Notes: generated from the letters alone by a model not told the origin. A DNA stretch of 41,003 nucleotides from JBCBSS01 sp039819065 (GCA_039819065.1 JBCBSS010000062.1:1-41003), one strand, 5' to 3'; positions 7,013 to 15,714 are shown, counted from the first letter of the stretch. Numbers and translations: made by a program.

Positions 7013-9232
7013 TTATTTGATTTCCTTACTGCTTCTGGCATTGACAAAGAGTACGTTGCCGGTTGAGTCGTAGCCCTCAAAAAGTGTTTCTGATAACTGC
7101 TTGATGGCCTCAGCCCTAAAGCCAATCACTGTCAGGTCGGCATCTTTTGATTTTTTGTTGATGATGTCTTTGATATTGACATCTGTTTTAAGTGTGATCG
7201 TCTCTATGTTGTTAGGAGAAATCGGTAGCCTTCCTTCTTTGATCAGCTTTTGAATATTCACCTGCTGATCAGCCAATTCTGATTCAGGAAAAATAGTAAA
7301 TATCTTGATATAGGCGTTTTTCCAATCTGGGTGTCCCATGATGATATAGCCCATTAAAATCATCAGGTTACCATTGTGGAAGTCATTAGGAGTTATCCAG
7401 ATGTGGATGCTTTTCATAAAGCCAAACTCCTTGGGGCACGTTCCTAGAATACAAATATCAAGATCAGCGGAGCGCACCAACTCGAAATTATCCAGAATGG
7501 GAAGCAGCTCTTCATTGTTACCCTTATTGTATTCAAAAAGGATCATATTGACGTCCTTACCAGATACACTCGGCATTTGTATGGCCTGCGCGATCGCACT
7601 GGTGAAAGAGGGCGAGATCATAGTATCCAGGTAAACCTTGCTCCTACTAGCCCCTGATACTTTGATTAACCTATTCAGTTCTGCCAGGGCTTGGTGATGT
7701 GAGTCCCTAGAATAATACCCATTGATATAATGCAGGTAAGTACCGAATCCATAGCGGTGTGAAACCCATCTCATCAGGTTAAAAGCGGAAGGACGAGAAA
7801 AGAAGTTGGATGAAATACAAATGACTGAGGGTCTCCAACTGGCCTCGTCTTTCTCGGCTGTCTGTAGAAAAACCTGCATTTGTCTGCTCAACTGAAAGAT
7901 TACCCCTTGGAATATCTTGGCTATACCTTCATTGGTCTTCTTCGTTTTGGTGATCACCACATAGATGATGGACATCAGTATGATGGCTATGAATGCATAC
8001 TGCCCATTCATCTGGAACATCAAGTAGATACATAAAACAGCACCCACCAAAGAAATGTACCATTTCGATTTGAACGACGGTCGATAAGAGGGATCAGCTG
8101 CAAAGTGCTGTAGGAAAGATATTAGACAGATGGATCCATAGGTGATCATAAAGAACATGGAAATGATCTGCGCCACAGCATCTACATCACCAAGCGCTAC
8201 AAAGAATATGGCGATGATACTGGTGACAATAGTGGCGTTGAACGGCTCACTGGCTTTTCCCTTACCCTTTGCCAATAGCGTATTGATGGTTCTAAACGGA
8301 AATATTTTGTCAGCGGCGAGTGCCTGCAGTGTACGTGGTGCTACTAAAATACTACCCAGAGCAGATGAAACCGTGGCACACGCTAAACCAATAGGAATGA
8401 TAGGACCCCAAACGGCAATCTTACCCATAATCAATGGGTCACTGGCCAAATCATCGGGGCTGGCAGCTATTGAAAGCTTGTAGGTAACGAACATATAAAT
8501 GACCATGCCACTTATGGTCGCCGCCAAAGTACCGAATGGGATAGATTTCTTAGGGTCTCTGAGGTCACCTGAGAGACCGACCCCAGCAGTCATTCCGGTG
8601 AAAGCGGGAAACACAATGGCAAAAACAAAAAAGAAGTCTTTATTATTAGTCACATGATTCGTAACGTCAAAACTGGTAAGCGTGCTTTGATATTCAGGCT
8701 TCCCAATGAAAAACATGATCAGTGATACGAATAGTACGGCTACTACCACATAGAGGGCTTTCATGCCAAGGTCGGCTCCTTTCCTTATGATCACTAATGC
8801 CAGAATAATCATAGCCGGTACACTCACCAGGCGCTTATCCGCTATGTTCAACTCAAAGGTCTGGTTGACGTAGGCGAAAACCGGGTCAAAAGCTTCGGCA
8901 AAGGCAATGACATAAAATGCTACACTAATGGCTTGGGATAAGTAGAGTGCTGTACCGATAGCAGCGCCTATATTGATACCGAATGAGCGTGAAATGATGT
9001 AATACTCTCCTCCTCCTTCTACTTTTTGGTTGGTGGCAATTTCTGCTATCGCCATGGCGGTCGGGATGGTGACCAGGTGTCCGAAGACAATGATCCCTAT
9101 CGTACCCAAAAAGCCCAGGTTACCCACGGCATAACCAAATCTAAGAAACATGATGGCTCCAAGGATGGTAGATATAGCCGTAAAAAATACCGGAGCTGTT
9201 CCGAAATTGGCCTTAGCTTTTGCTACTGACAT
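7013..9232 (-). CDS. Cation-chloride cotransporter-like APC permease
   Basis: A 739-residue secondary transporter of the APC superfamily, closest in pattern to bacterial members of the Na-K-Cl/K-Cl cotransporter (SLC12) family. Twelve membrane helices are expected in residues 1-430. TM1 has ISTILGAIMFLRFGYAVGNL and a signature GGGEYYIISRSFG follows TM2. The last 300 residues form a cytoplasmic domain with alternating strands and helices, as in SLC12 proteins. Substrate ions cannot be deduced from the sequence. Bestrophin lies just upstream on the same strand, suggesting shared chloride or osmotic function. Confidence 0.85.
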   Translation of the reverse strand: MSVAKAKANFGTAPVFFTAISTILGAIMFLRFGYAVGNLGFLGTIGIIVFGHLVTIPTAMAIAEIATNQKVEGGGEYYIISRSFGINIGAAIGTALYLSQAISVAFYVIAFAEAFDPVFAYVNQTFELNIADKRLVSVPAMIILALVIIRKGADLGMKALYVVVAVLFVSLIMFFIGKPEYQSTLTSFDVTNHVTNNKDFFFVFAIVFPAFTGMTAGVGLSGDLRDPKKSIPFGTLAATISGMVIYMFVTYKLSIAASPDDLASDPLIMGKIAVWGPIIPIGLACATVSSALGSILVAPRTLQALAADKIFPFRTINTLLAKGKGKASEPFNATIVTSIIAIFFVALGDVDAVAQIISMFFMITYGSICLISFLQHFAADPSYRPSFKSKWYISLVGAVLCIYLMFQMNGQYAFIAIILMSIIYVVITKTKKTNEGIAKIFQGVIFQLSRQMQVFLQTAEKDEASWRPSVICISSNFFSRPSAFNLMRWVSHRYGFGTYLHYINGYYSRDSHHQALAELNRLIKVSGASRSKVYLDTMISPSFTSAIAQAIQMPSVSGKDVNMILFEYNKGNNEELLPILDNFELVRSADLDICILGTCPKEFGFMKSIHIWITPNDFHNGNLMILMGYIIMGHPDWKNAYIKIFTIFPESELADQQVNIQKLIKEGRLPISPNNIETITLKTDVNIKDIINKKSKDADLTVIGFRAEAIKQLSETLFEGYDSTGNVLFVNARSSKEIK

Positions 9233-9392
9233 GATATATACTTTGTATAAAGTCTGAAGATAATCCGTTGTGACTAAAATCAGAAACGAACGAGCAACAG
9301 ATACCGTTATATGCTATCAAGAAAAAGTAAAACAGGATAGTATTTGAATGATGCTGGCCATACTCGATGCCAGCCAATGATTTCGAAATCTC

Positions 9393-10283
9393 TTAGTAAA
9401 CTAGCTCTTTCTTATTGGTGAGCAGTATTTCCCTGACATTGGCCTTGATCTTCTTGGTCAATTCATCCGTTGGCAGGTCATTGATATCCGTTCCAAATGG
9501 CTCTTCGATCTCTTCAGCAATCAGTTCTATACTCACCAAAATGTAGAATATCATTACCACAATGGGGGCAGTCCAATAGCCAAATTGGCTTACAAAGGCG
9601 AAAGGTAAAGTCAACGTGAAAGTGAAAATGAATTTCTTGATATACATACTGTAGGAATACGGGATGGGCGTATTCTTGATCCTTTCACAAGCGCCGACTA
9701 TATCAGAAAACGCTTTGATCTCCTTATCTAGCACAAAAAACTGGTCTCCGGTGAATGTGCCCTTTCGATAAAGCTCATTCACTTTATCATAAATCATCAG
9801 GGACAGCATGTTCGGATAATGTTCAACCCCTTTGAAATTGGATACAAAATGCTCATCCACTACATCGAGGTCTTGAAGCTCGACCCCTTTTCTCAAATGC
9901 TCCCTAAGCGCTGTTACCACGTTGGGAATCATCTGGGCGAAAAAAGCGCGCGACTGACCATCTTCTGCAGGTAGAAATGCGCTGGTTTTCAAAGCGAGGT
10001 TCCGGGTATTATTGACCAGACTGCCCCAGAGTTTACGCCCTTCCCACCAACGGTCATAGGCAGAATTAGTCCTGAAAACCAAAAATAAACCCAATACGAT
10101 ACCCAAGAGCGAGTGAACCGCAGTTGTACTTTGGAAAGAAATGTCAAAATGTTCGAAAGTATATGCCAAAGCCAGTGTGTAGGCGGTCATGCCAAACAGT
10201 CCCGGAAATAAGGACTTGATCACGTGCCGACTATAGGCATGGAAGATCAGGGAGAACCAGGTCTTCGGATTGTACTTGATCAT
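9393..10283 (-). CDS. Bestrophin-family anion channel
   Basis: A 296-residue membrane protein of the bestrophin/UPF0187 family; bacterial homologues form pentameric ion channels. The diagnostic segment VFRTNSAYDRWWEGRKLWG at about 70-88 is intact, as are the N-terminal hydrophobic pairs (about 20-60) and a second hydrophobic region (about 215-255) followed by the family-typical EEIEEPFGTDINDLP. It is 160 nt upstream of the cotransporter gene on the same strand. Either chloride or cations could be conducted, since bacterial bestrophins differ in selectivity. Confidence 0.92.
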   Translation of the reverse strand: MIKYNPKTWFSLIFHAYSRHVIKSLFPGLFGMTAYTLALAYTFEHFDISFQSTTAVHSLLGIVLGLFLVFRTNSAYDRWWEGRKLWGSLVNNTRNLALKTSAFLPAEDGQSRAFFAQMIPNVVTALREHLRKGVELQDLDVVDEHFVSNFKGVEHYPNMLSLMIYDKVNELYRKGTFTGDQFFVLDKEIKAFSDIVGACERIKNTPIPYSYSMYIKKFIFTFTLTLPFAFVSQFGYWTAPIVVMIFYILVSIELIAEEIEEPFGTDINDLPTDELTKKIKANVREILLTNKKELVY

Positions 10284-10315
10284 TACGGTCTTAAGGTTTT
10301 CTAGTGTTTGATTGA

Positions 10316-10346
10316 GTAAAATAACTTGACTAGCCTTAAAAACAAA
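10316..10346 (-). promoter_or_regulatory. Possible bestrophin promoter
   Basis: On the minus strand TTTG (10346-10343) is followed after 19 nt by TATTTTAC (10323-10316), which matches the Bacteroidota consensus TTTG/N19-21/TAnnTTTG in six of eight positions of the -7 box. The bestrophin ATG lies about 33 nt downstream. Confidence 0.3.
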
Positions 10347-10392
10347 ATGGGTATAACCTTTTCAGGAATTACACGTTCAATTATATTGATTA

Positions 10393-10417
10393 TAAAATGA
10401 TATCATTTTAATATCAT
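10393..10417 (+). promoter_or_regulatory. Palindromic operator candidate before SPFH operon
   Basis: TAAAATGATATCATTTTA is a perfect 18-bp palindrome, followed at once by a further ATATCAT half-site. It ends 14 nt before the start codon of the SPFH gene. The third gene of the operon encodes an Arc-type ribbon-helix-helix protein, a class that binds short inverted or tandem half-sites and often represses its own operon. Confidence 0.5.
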
Positions 10418-10431
10418 ATAAAAACAAAATC

Positions 10432-11286
10432 ATGAATAACGAAAAGTCATACAATCCATCCTCCGGCTACGTTATGGTAGCTGTCGTTCTCATTCTACTG
10501 GGAATAGCCTTATTCAGTCTCACAGCCACCAGAAACCCGCTTTTTTCTATAATCCTAATGGTGGATCTATTTTTGGCAGCTGGATTCATCATAGTCAATC
10601 CAAATGCTTCTAAGGTGCTTACACTTTTCGGAAAGTATGTTGGTACAGTGAAGAAGAATGGTTTCTTCTGGGTCAACCCACTTTATGTCAAGAAGAAAAT
10701 CTCTCTCAGGGCCAGAAACTTCGACAGCGAGCGGGTGAAGGTAAATGACAAGGTAGGTAATCCTATTCTGATCAGTGCCATATTGGTCTGGCAGGTCGAA
10801 GACACATTTAAAGCGGCTTTCGAGGTGGATAACTATGAAAACTTTGTACGCGTTCAGAGTGACGCCGCTGTAAGGAATCTGGCAGGGACTTACCCTTACG
10901 ACAATTTTGAAGATACCCAGGATGAGATCACCCTACGTTCAGGCATGAATGAGGTGAACGAGGCACTGGAAGATCAATTGAGCAAAAGACTAGAGATCGC
11001 TGGTATTAAAGTGATCGAAGCTAGAATTGGTTATTTGGCCTATGCATCCGAAATAGCGGGCGCCATGCTACGCAGGCAACAAGCTACGGCCATCGTATCG
11101 GCAAGGCACAAGATTGTAGAAGGCGCAGTAAGTATGGTAGAAATGGCACTGGCCGACCTTTCTAAAAGAGACATCATAGATTTGGATGAAGAAAGAAAAG
11201 CCGCTATGGTTAGTAATCTGATGGTGGTACTTTGTGCGGACAAAGACGTAACACCAGTGGTCAATTCCGGCACACTCAATCACTAA
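10432..11286 (+). CDS. SPFH/Band-7 domain membrane protein
   Basis: A 284-residue member of the SPFH (stomatin/prohibitin/flotillin/HflK) superfamily; such proteins build oligomeric assemblies in membranes. Two hydrophobic helices (about 13-33 and 38-56) precede the SPFH domain, which begins with the family phrase VLTLFGKYVGTVKKNGFFWV and continues to about 215. The tail is helical, with AGAMLRRQQATAIVSARHKI. No NfeD partner is adjacent. It is the first gene of a tight three-gene operon: 5 nt to a PH-like membrane protein and then 3 nt to an RHH protein. A perfect palindrome precedes the start. Confidence 0.92.
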   Translation: MNNEKSYNPSSGYVMVAVVLILLGIALFSLTATRNPLFSIILMVDLFLAAGFIIVNPNASKVLTLFGKYVGTVKKNGFFWVNPLYVKKKISLRARNFDSERVKVNDKVGNPILISAILVWQVEDTFKAAFEVDNYENFVRVQSDAAVRNLAGTYPYDNFEDTQDEITLRSGMNEVNEALEDQLSKRLEIAGIKVIEARIGYLAYASEIAGAMLRRQQATAIVSARHKIVEGAVSMVEMALADLSKRDIIDLDEERKAAMVSNLMVVLCADKDVTPVVNSGTLNH

Positions 11287-11291
11287 TCGTC

Positions 11292-11828
11292 ATGAAGACG
11301 GCCTATTTCTACGAAAAACAAAAATTCTCCCAATGGTGGCTTTGGCTAATCGTTATTGCCACTACTTTGAGCGTAGTGATCACTTTTTCATACGGTTTCT
11401 ACCAACAGCTACTGATGGGAGAGCCATGGGGCACTGAACCTATTTCGGATAGTGGTCTGATCGCTATTGGGCTAGGTTGCATAGGAACGGTCATCCTTTT
11501 TGATTGGTTTTTTATCACCTCTGCACTAGAAATAAAAATCGAGAAGCGTTCATTAAGCTATAAGTATTGGCCGTTTGTTCATCGTTGGAAAACGATATAC
11601 AAAGAAGGTATCATCAAAATGTCCCTCAAAAAAAATAGTGCTATCAAAGAATACGGCGGCTATGGCTACAGAATAGGTTTTGGTAAAGGCAAAGCATTAA
11701 TTGTCAAGGGTGATAAAGGGCTTCAGTTGGAGTTAGGTAGTGGTAAAGTGATACTTTTGGGGACGCAACGCCCGGATGCACTAAGAGGTGCGCTTTCCAA
11801 GGCTTTTGAAAAACACAATATTGAATGA
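11292..11828 (+). CDS. Two-helix membrane protein with PH-like tail
   Basis: 178 residues, no confident family. Two membrane helices are visible at about 12-40 and 55-80. The remainder (80-178) has the strand-rich pattern of bacterial PH-like domains, with a basic strand SLSYKYWPFVHRW and a closing segment LLGTQRPDALRGALSKAFE, typical of the final strand and helix of bPH domains. I start it at the ATG 5 nt after the SPFH stop; an upstream in-frame start at 11232 would overlap the SPFH gene by 55 nt. It is probably a partner of the SPFH protein in the membrane. Confidence 0.75.
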   Translation: MKTAYFYEKQKFSQWWLWLIVIATTLSVVITFSYGFYQQLLMGEPWGTEPISDSGLIAIGLGCIGTVILFDWFFITSALEIKIEKRSLSYKYWPFVHRWKTIYKEGIIKMSLKKNSAIKEYGGYGYRIGFGKGKALIVKGDKGLQLELGSGKVILLGTQRPDALRGALSKAFEKHNIE

Positions 11829-11831
11829 AGC

Positions 11832-11993
11832 ATGGCTAAGAAGAAGCCTTTTGCATTAAGAATAGATCCTGACCTGCTAGACGCGGTAGAAAAATGGGCG
11901 GCTGATGAGTTTCGTAGTACCAATGGACAAATAGAATGGATCGTAAATCAGGCACTCAAAGAAGCTGGCAGGTTGAAGAAAAATAAGCCATAA
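11832..11993 (+). CDS. Arc-type ribbon-helix-helix DNA-binding protein, 53 aa
   Basis: A 53-residue protein beginning MAKKKPFALRIDPDLLDAVE: a basic N-terminal arm, the beta strand PFALRID, then helix A (PDLLDAVEKWAADEF), a turn STNGQ and helix B (IEWIVNQALKEAG). This is the full Arc/MetJ ribbon-helix-helix fold, dimeric and DNA-binding through the strand. It follows the PH-like gene after 3 nt and closes the SPFH operon. From memory, an Arc-family gene next to this SPFH subfamily recurs in other bacteria, which would argue for a conserved unit. The palindrome at 10393-10410 is a likely target. Confidence 0.85.
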   Translation: MAKKKPFALRIDPDLLDAVEKWAADEFRSTNGQIEWIVNQALKEAGRLKKNKP

Positions 11994-12054
11994 GGCAAGG
12001 TCAGAAATTGATCTGTGCTTTCTATCCCGCATTATTTATCAGAATTAAATATTT

Positions 12055-12072
12055 GGTAATCAGTTCATTACC
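12055..12072. other. Inverted repeat upstream of the ECF sigma gene
   Basis: GGTAAT-CAGTTC-ATTACC forms a 6-bp dyad about 200 nt before the ECF sigma start. It could be an operator; it is short and may be chance. Confidence 0.2.
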
Positions 12073-12149
12073 TTAAAAATTCAATTTTTCTTCAGTTGAT
12101 TTGTAAGAAATGGGAAGTTCGTGCTATTAACTTGGTAAAACTTCTGATT

Positions 12150-12269
12150 ATGAATCATCACATGATAATGAATTCACCAAAACGGGCTGCCCTAGAGAGT
12201 CCAAACCAATCAAAAAAGTACCATGCAAAAATCACCAGACCTTGGTTGAATAAGCCTAGCTTAGTTTGA
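12150..12269 (+). CDS. Candidate leader ORF, 39 aa
   Basis: An ATG frame of 39 codons, Lys/His/Asn-rich and basic (starts MNHHMIMNSPKRAALESP), whose TGA stop ends one base before the ATG of the ECF sigma gene. The spacing would allow translational coupling. The composition has no recognisable family and the frame may be accidental. Confidence 0.25.
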   Translation: MNHHMIMNSPKRAALESPNQSKKYHAKITRPWLNKPSLV

Positions 12270-12270
12270 T

Positions 12271-12762
12271 ATGTCTTCAGAATTCTACGACGAATATATC
12301 AATAGCAACAAGGCCATTATCTATAAGATATGCAAGGCCTACGCCAGGGATGAAGAGGAATTTCAGGATTACTTCCAGGAAGTGTGTCTCCAGCTATGGA
12401 AATCGCGCGACCGATTCAACCACAATTCCAAGCTTTCTACCTGGATATACCGTGTAGCGCTCAACGTTTGCCTTACACTGGTACGTAATGAACAAGCTAA
12501 AGGGGCTAAGGTAGAGGTGACAGAAACGCACTTGAAAGACCATAGGCAAGAAGATAATGAGCAGAGCCGATTAGAAGCGCTGTATGCCTCCATCCGAAAG
12601 TTGAAAGAAGTTGACCGAGGTTTAATATTGCTCTATTTGGATGGAAAGAGCTATAAGGAGATTGCAGAAATAACCGGAATCACGGTGAGCAACGTGGGAG
12701 CAAAAGTAAATCGAATTAAAACCCAATTAAAAAAAGAAGCAAATGAAATCTATGAACATTGA
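12271..12762 (+). CDS. ECF-type RNA polymerase sigma factor
   Basis: A 163-residue sigma-70 family protein of the extracytoplasmic function type. Region 2 occupies about 10-75, with the core-binding/-10 segment DYFQEVCLQLWKSRDRF and STWIYRVALNVCL. Region 4 spans about 105-158, with the helix-turn-helix SYKEIAEITGITVSNVGAKV. It overlaps the following membrane protein gene by 20 nt, the usual arrangement of an ECF sigma factor with its membrane regulator. Target promoters cannot be read from this window. Confidence 0.92.
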   Translation: MSSEFYDEYINSNKAIIYKICKAYARDEEEFQDYFQEVCLQLWKSRDRFNHNSKLSTWIYRVALNVCLTLVRNEQAKGAKVEVTETHLKDHRQEDNEQSRLEALYASIRKLKEVDRGLILLYLDGKSYKEIAEITGITVSNVGAKVNRIKTQLKKEANEIYEH

Positions 12763-13342
12763 AGAGATATGGAACGATGGTTTTCTCAACGAGCCTAAAG
12801 GGTTATCAGCGTTAGAATGGCCGGTAAAAAAGCTTAACAGGAAATCAAAGCAATTGATCGAACGTATCATGCAAACGGCCAGAAATGAGCACCGTATTTT
12901 CCTGATAGCCTCGGCCATAGCATTACCTCTACTATTCATACTGGGGTATATTGGGTCTGGTATGGCCTATGCCCTATTTGTTGGTCTCATGATATGGAAG
13001 TATGAGGTAGAAATGAAGATGATGAAATCCATCAAATTTCAGGAAAGCACGGTGGTCTATTTAAAGGATGTACGCCGCCTGCTGAATAAGTTTATGCGTA
13101 ATTATAGAATTGGTGCTTCTATCCTTATGCCTGTTACTATTGCTTTGGGGATCATTATTTCTGATCAAATGAAAGGTCATGATCTCTTGTACACACTTTC
13201 TCAAACTATCTTTTGGGTATTGCTGGCTTTCGGAGGTATTGCCTCTGCAGTCGTCTCGATAGCCTGGATCAAATTATGGGTAAATACCTTCTATGGCAAG
13301 AAAATCAAGGAACTCGACCAAATGATCTCTGATCTTGAATAG
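12743..13342 (+). CDS. Four-helix membrane protein, putative anti-sigma partner
   Basis: 199 residues. A soluble, basic N-terminus of about 48 residues precedes two hydrophobic pairs (about 50-86 and 122-178) that give four membrane helices, with a charged cytoplasmic stretch between them (VEMKMMKSIKFQE...). There is no zinc-binding anti-sigma motif (HxxxCxxC). Its start overlaps the ECF sigma gene by 20 nt (ATG 12743, or ATG 12752 three codons later), which implies coupled synthesis and a regulatory relation. The anti-sigma role is therefore inferred from context only. Confidence 0.75.
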   Translation: MKSMNIEEIWNDGFLNEPKGLSALEWPVKKLNRKSKQLIERIMQTARNEHRIFLIASAIALPLLFILGYIGSGMAYALFVGLMIWKYEVEMKMMKSIKFQESTVVYLKDVRRLLNKFMRNYRIGASILMPVTIALGIIISDQMKGHDLLYTLSQTIFWVLLAFGGIASAVVSIAWIKLWVNTFYGKKIKELDQMISDLE

Positions 13343-13375
13343 GCCTCAAGCAGTGTCACATTGACCAAAATCATT

Positions 13376-13391
13376 GACGGAAATGACCGTC
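13376..13391 (+). terminator. Weak hairpin after the sigma operon
   Basis: GACGG-AAATGA-CCGTC followed by CTTTGTT lies 34 nt after the stop of the membrane protein. The 5-bp stem makes it a weak terminator at best. Confidence 0.25.
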
Positions 13392-13450
13392 CTTTGTTGA
13401 CAGGCATCGACGCTTCAAGTAAATTATCACCGAGATAGCTAGAGCAGACT

Positions 13451-14917
13451 ATGAGCTTAGATACGTTTCACTGGAGTGATTCCTGGACTTACCTATTCAA
13501 TATATTCTACATCATCTCCGTCTTTTTCACCATTCTGGTCATCATTTTTGAAGATCAGAATGCGATTAAGACGGTTTCATGGGTTTTAGTGGTCTTGCTA
13601 TTGCCGGTACTGGGCATCATCATTTACCTTCACTTTGGTCGTAACTTCCGAAAGGAAAAGCTCTTTTCCCGAAAAGGTCTGGTTGACTTCATGAAACTTG
13701 AAAAGTTGAGCAAAAACCAGATCAAAAGTCTTTCGCTCAACCAGGAGTTCGAGGAAAGCGAAGCAAAGGACAAAGCCAACATCGTCAAGTTACTGATCAA
13801 TAACAGTAAAGCCCTATTAACTAACCGCAATCATGTCCGTGTCCTCAACAATGGTAAGACCACCTTCGACGCCATCATTGCTGCCCTGGAATCTGCTAAG
13901 CACCATATTCACCTTGAGTATTATATCTACGACATGGACAAAATCGGCACGCGCATAGCGGATATCCTGAAAAGAAAGGCCAAAGAAGGTGTAGAGGTGA
14001 GATTCATCTATGACGCGGTTGGTAGTTGGCACCTCAAGAGAAAAGACATCAGGGATTTAGAGAGCGCCGGTGTTCAAACGCAATGCTTCATGAAGGTGAA
14101 ACTCCCCCACCTCACGCACCGCATCAACTACCGTAATCACCGTAAAATAGTGGTGGTAGATGGGCAAACCGGATTTGTAGGTGGGATCAATGTAGCGGAC
14201 AAGTATATTGAAGGAGACCCCGAACTTGGCTTCTGGCGAGATACACACCTGGAAATCCAGGGCGACTCTGTACAAAGCTTACAGGCGGTATTTCTCACAG
14301 ACTGGTTCTTCTTAAGCAATGAGATCGTTCAGGATGCCAGCTACTTTCCCAAACATCATATTGAAGAAAAGAAATGGCTTCAAATTACGGCTAGCGGACC
14401 TGATTCTGATTGGTCCAGCATCATGCAAGCCTATTTTACCGCTATCACCAGTGCGAAACATTCGATCTACATCTCGACTCCTTATTTCGTACCCAATGAA
14501 AGCATATTAACTGCTTTGCGTACCGCCGCTCTAAGCGGTGTAGAGGTGATACTATTGATTCCCGGCAAGTCAGATGTATCTATCCAATTGTGGAGTACTT
14601 ATTCTTTCCTTTCCAGCCTCATGTATGCGGGTGTAAAAGTCTATATCTATGAAAAGGGGATTAACCACGGCAAGATCATGATGGTCGATGGCAATTTTTC
14701 TTCGGTAGGTACGGCCAACATGGATGTCAGGAGCTTTGATAAAAACTTTGAAGTCAACGCGCTTATTTATGATCGCGAAACGACACAAGATCTTGAAGAG
14801 AGTTTCATGCAGGATCTTGAAGGAAGCACTTTATTAGACCTAGAGAGTTTCAAGGAAAGGCCTTTCATGGTAAAAATGAGAGAACAAATGGCAAGGTTGC
14901 TGAGTCCGTTGTTCTAG
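13451..14917 (+). CDS. cls: Cardiolipin synthase
   Basis: A phospholipase D superfamily enzyme that joins two phosphatidylglycerol molecules into cardiolipin and glycerol at the inner membrane. The 488 residues contain two N-terminal membrane helices (about 15-33 and 41-62) and two HKD catalytic motifs: H230-x-K232-x4-D237 and H406-x-K408-x4-D413, each followed by the expected Gly/Asn-rich stretch (GGINVAD; SVGTANMD). Length and layout match bacterial ClsA. It stands alone, followed by a repeat-rich gene-free region. Confidence 0.95.
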   Translation: MSLDTFHWSDSWTYLFNIFYIISVFFTILVIIFEDQNAIKTVSWVLVVLLLPVLGIIIYLHFGRNFRKEKLFSRKGLVDFMKLEKLSKNQIKSLSLNQEFEESEAKDKANIVKLLINNSKALLTNRNHVRVLNNGKTTFDAIIAALESAKHHIHLEYYIYDMDKIGTRIADILKRKAKEGVEVRFIYDAVGSWHLKRKDIRDLESAGVQTQCFMKVKLPHLTHRINYRNHRKIVVVDGQTGFVGGINVADKYIEGDPELGFWRDTHLEIQGDSVQSLQAVFLTDWFFLSNEIVQDASYFPKHHIEEKKWLQITASGPDSDWSSIMQAYFTAITSAKHSIYISTPYFVPNESILTALRTAALSGVEVILLIPGKSDVSIQLWSTYSFLSSLMYAGVKVYIYEKGINHGKIMMVDGNFSSVGTANMDVRSFDKNFEVNALIYDRETTQDLEESFMQDLEGSTLLDLESFKERPFMVKMREQMARLLSPLF

Positions 14918-15054
14918 CGGTGCTTACCGTCTTCATTTGTTTTTCAATCCGTTCGTGAGGCGCAAACGGAGGGTGTTGGACATTGTACTCATTATTTTAC
15001 CTTAATGGTTAGCCCCAGAGGGGCGATCTGTTTATAGCGCATTACATATCTCAA

Positions 15055-15116
15055 TCCAATAAGCGCCGTAGGTGCGACCCCAAACTTTCTGGTCGCACCT
15101 ACGGCGCTCATATTGG
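15055..15116. repeat. Long inverted repeat (hairpin)
   Basis: AGCGCCGTAGGTGCGACC (15062-15079) pairs perfectly with GGTCGCACCTACGGCGCT (15091-15108) across an 11-nt loop. CCAATA and TATTGG extend the stem after a 2-nt bulge. Such stems are typical of REP/RAYT-type or MITE-type elements; no transposase is nearby. Confidence 0.8.
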
Positions 15117-15305
15117 TAGGCAGGGCCTGATATGCTATAACAGTACGCCCTTACAGGGCTTTTTCAGCATAACATTGGTAAGGCTTGTTGCTCCTAATAG
15201 AATACCTGTTTACACCACATCATCATAATAGTTTGCCTTCAGGGTGGCTAGGCACCTGTTTAAATGGGCAAAAGCAATCCGTTCGTCTCTCACGAATGGG
15301 GCTAA

Positions 15306-15378
15306 GAAGCCTAGAACAATTCCAACATACTTCGTCATTCCACGATTCTCGAAGTACGAGAGAATTCGGGTAATCTCT
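15306..15378 (+). repeat. Interspersed repeat A, copy 1 (73 bp)
   Basis: It starts GAAGCCTAGAACAATTCC and ends GGGTAATCTCT. It differs from copy 3 at five of 73 positions. It contains the dyad ATTCTC-GAAGTAC-GAGAGAAT. Confidence 0.8.
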
Positions 15379-15634
15379 CGGTCTAACATCTTTTGTCTTT
15401 CTTCTTATGTCTCTTTACGTCCACCCCCTACCCCCGCCGGCGGGGGACAGCCAGAATTCCTATAAGCTGTTCACTTCTACTTGTTTTACCAGTGGATTGA
15501 AATCATAACTATCACTTCGAACCCAAATTATGAGTGAATTATCGGAAAAGCTTTTTAGGGAAAAAATAGATCTCATCAATTGATTATATCGATTATAATC
15601 ATTTGTGGATATGATCAGCAATTAACTAAAGTAT

Positions 15635-15680
15635 CGTCATTCCACGGTTTTCGACGCAGGAGAAAATCCGGGGAATCTCT
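15635..15680 (+). repeat. Interspersed repeat A, copy 2 (46 bp, diverged)
   Basis: It shares the CGTCATTCCACG start and GGGGAATCTCT end with the other copies, but has a diverged centre (GTTTTCGACGCAGGAGAAAA) that keeps the dyad symmetry, which suggests selection or copying of the stem. Confidence 0.65.
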
Positions 15681-15714
15681 TCTATTCATTCATAGAAACA
15701 CACACAGTGGCGAA

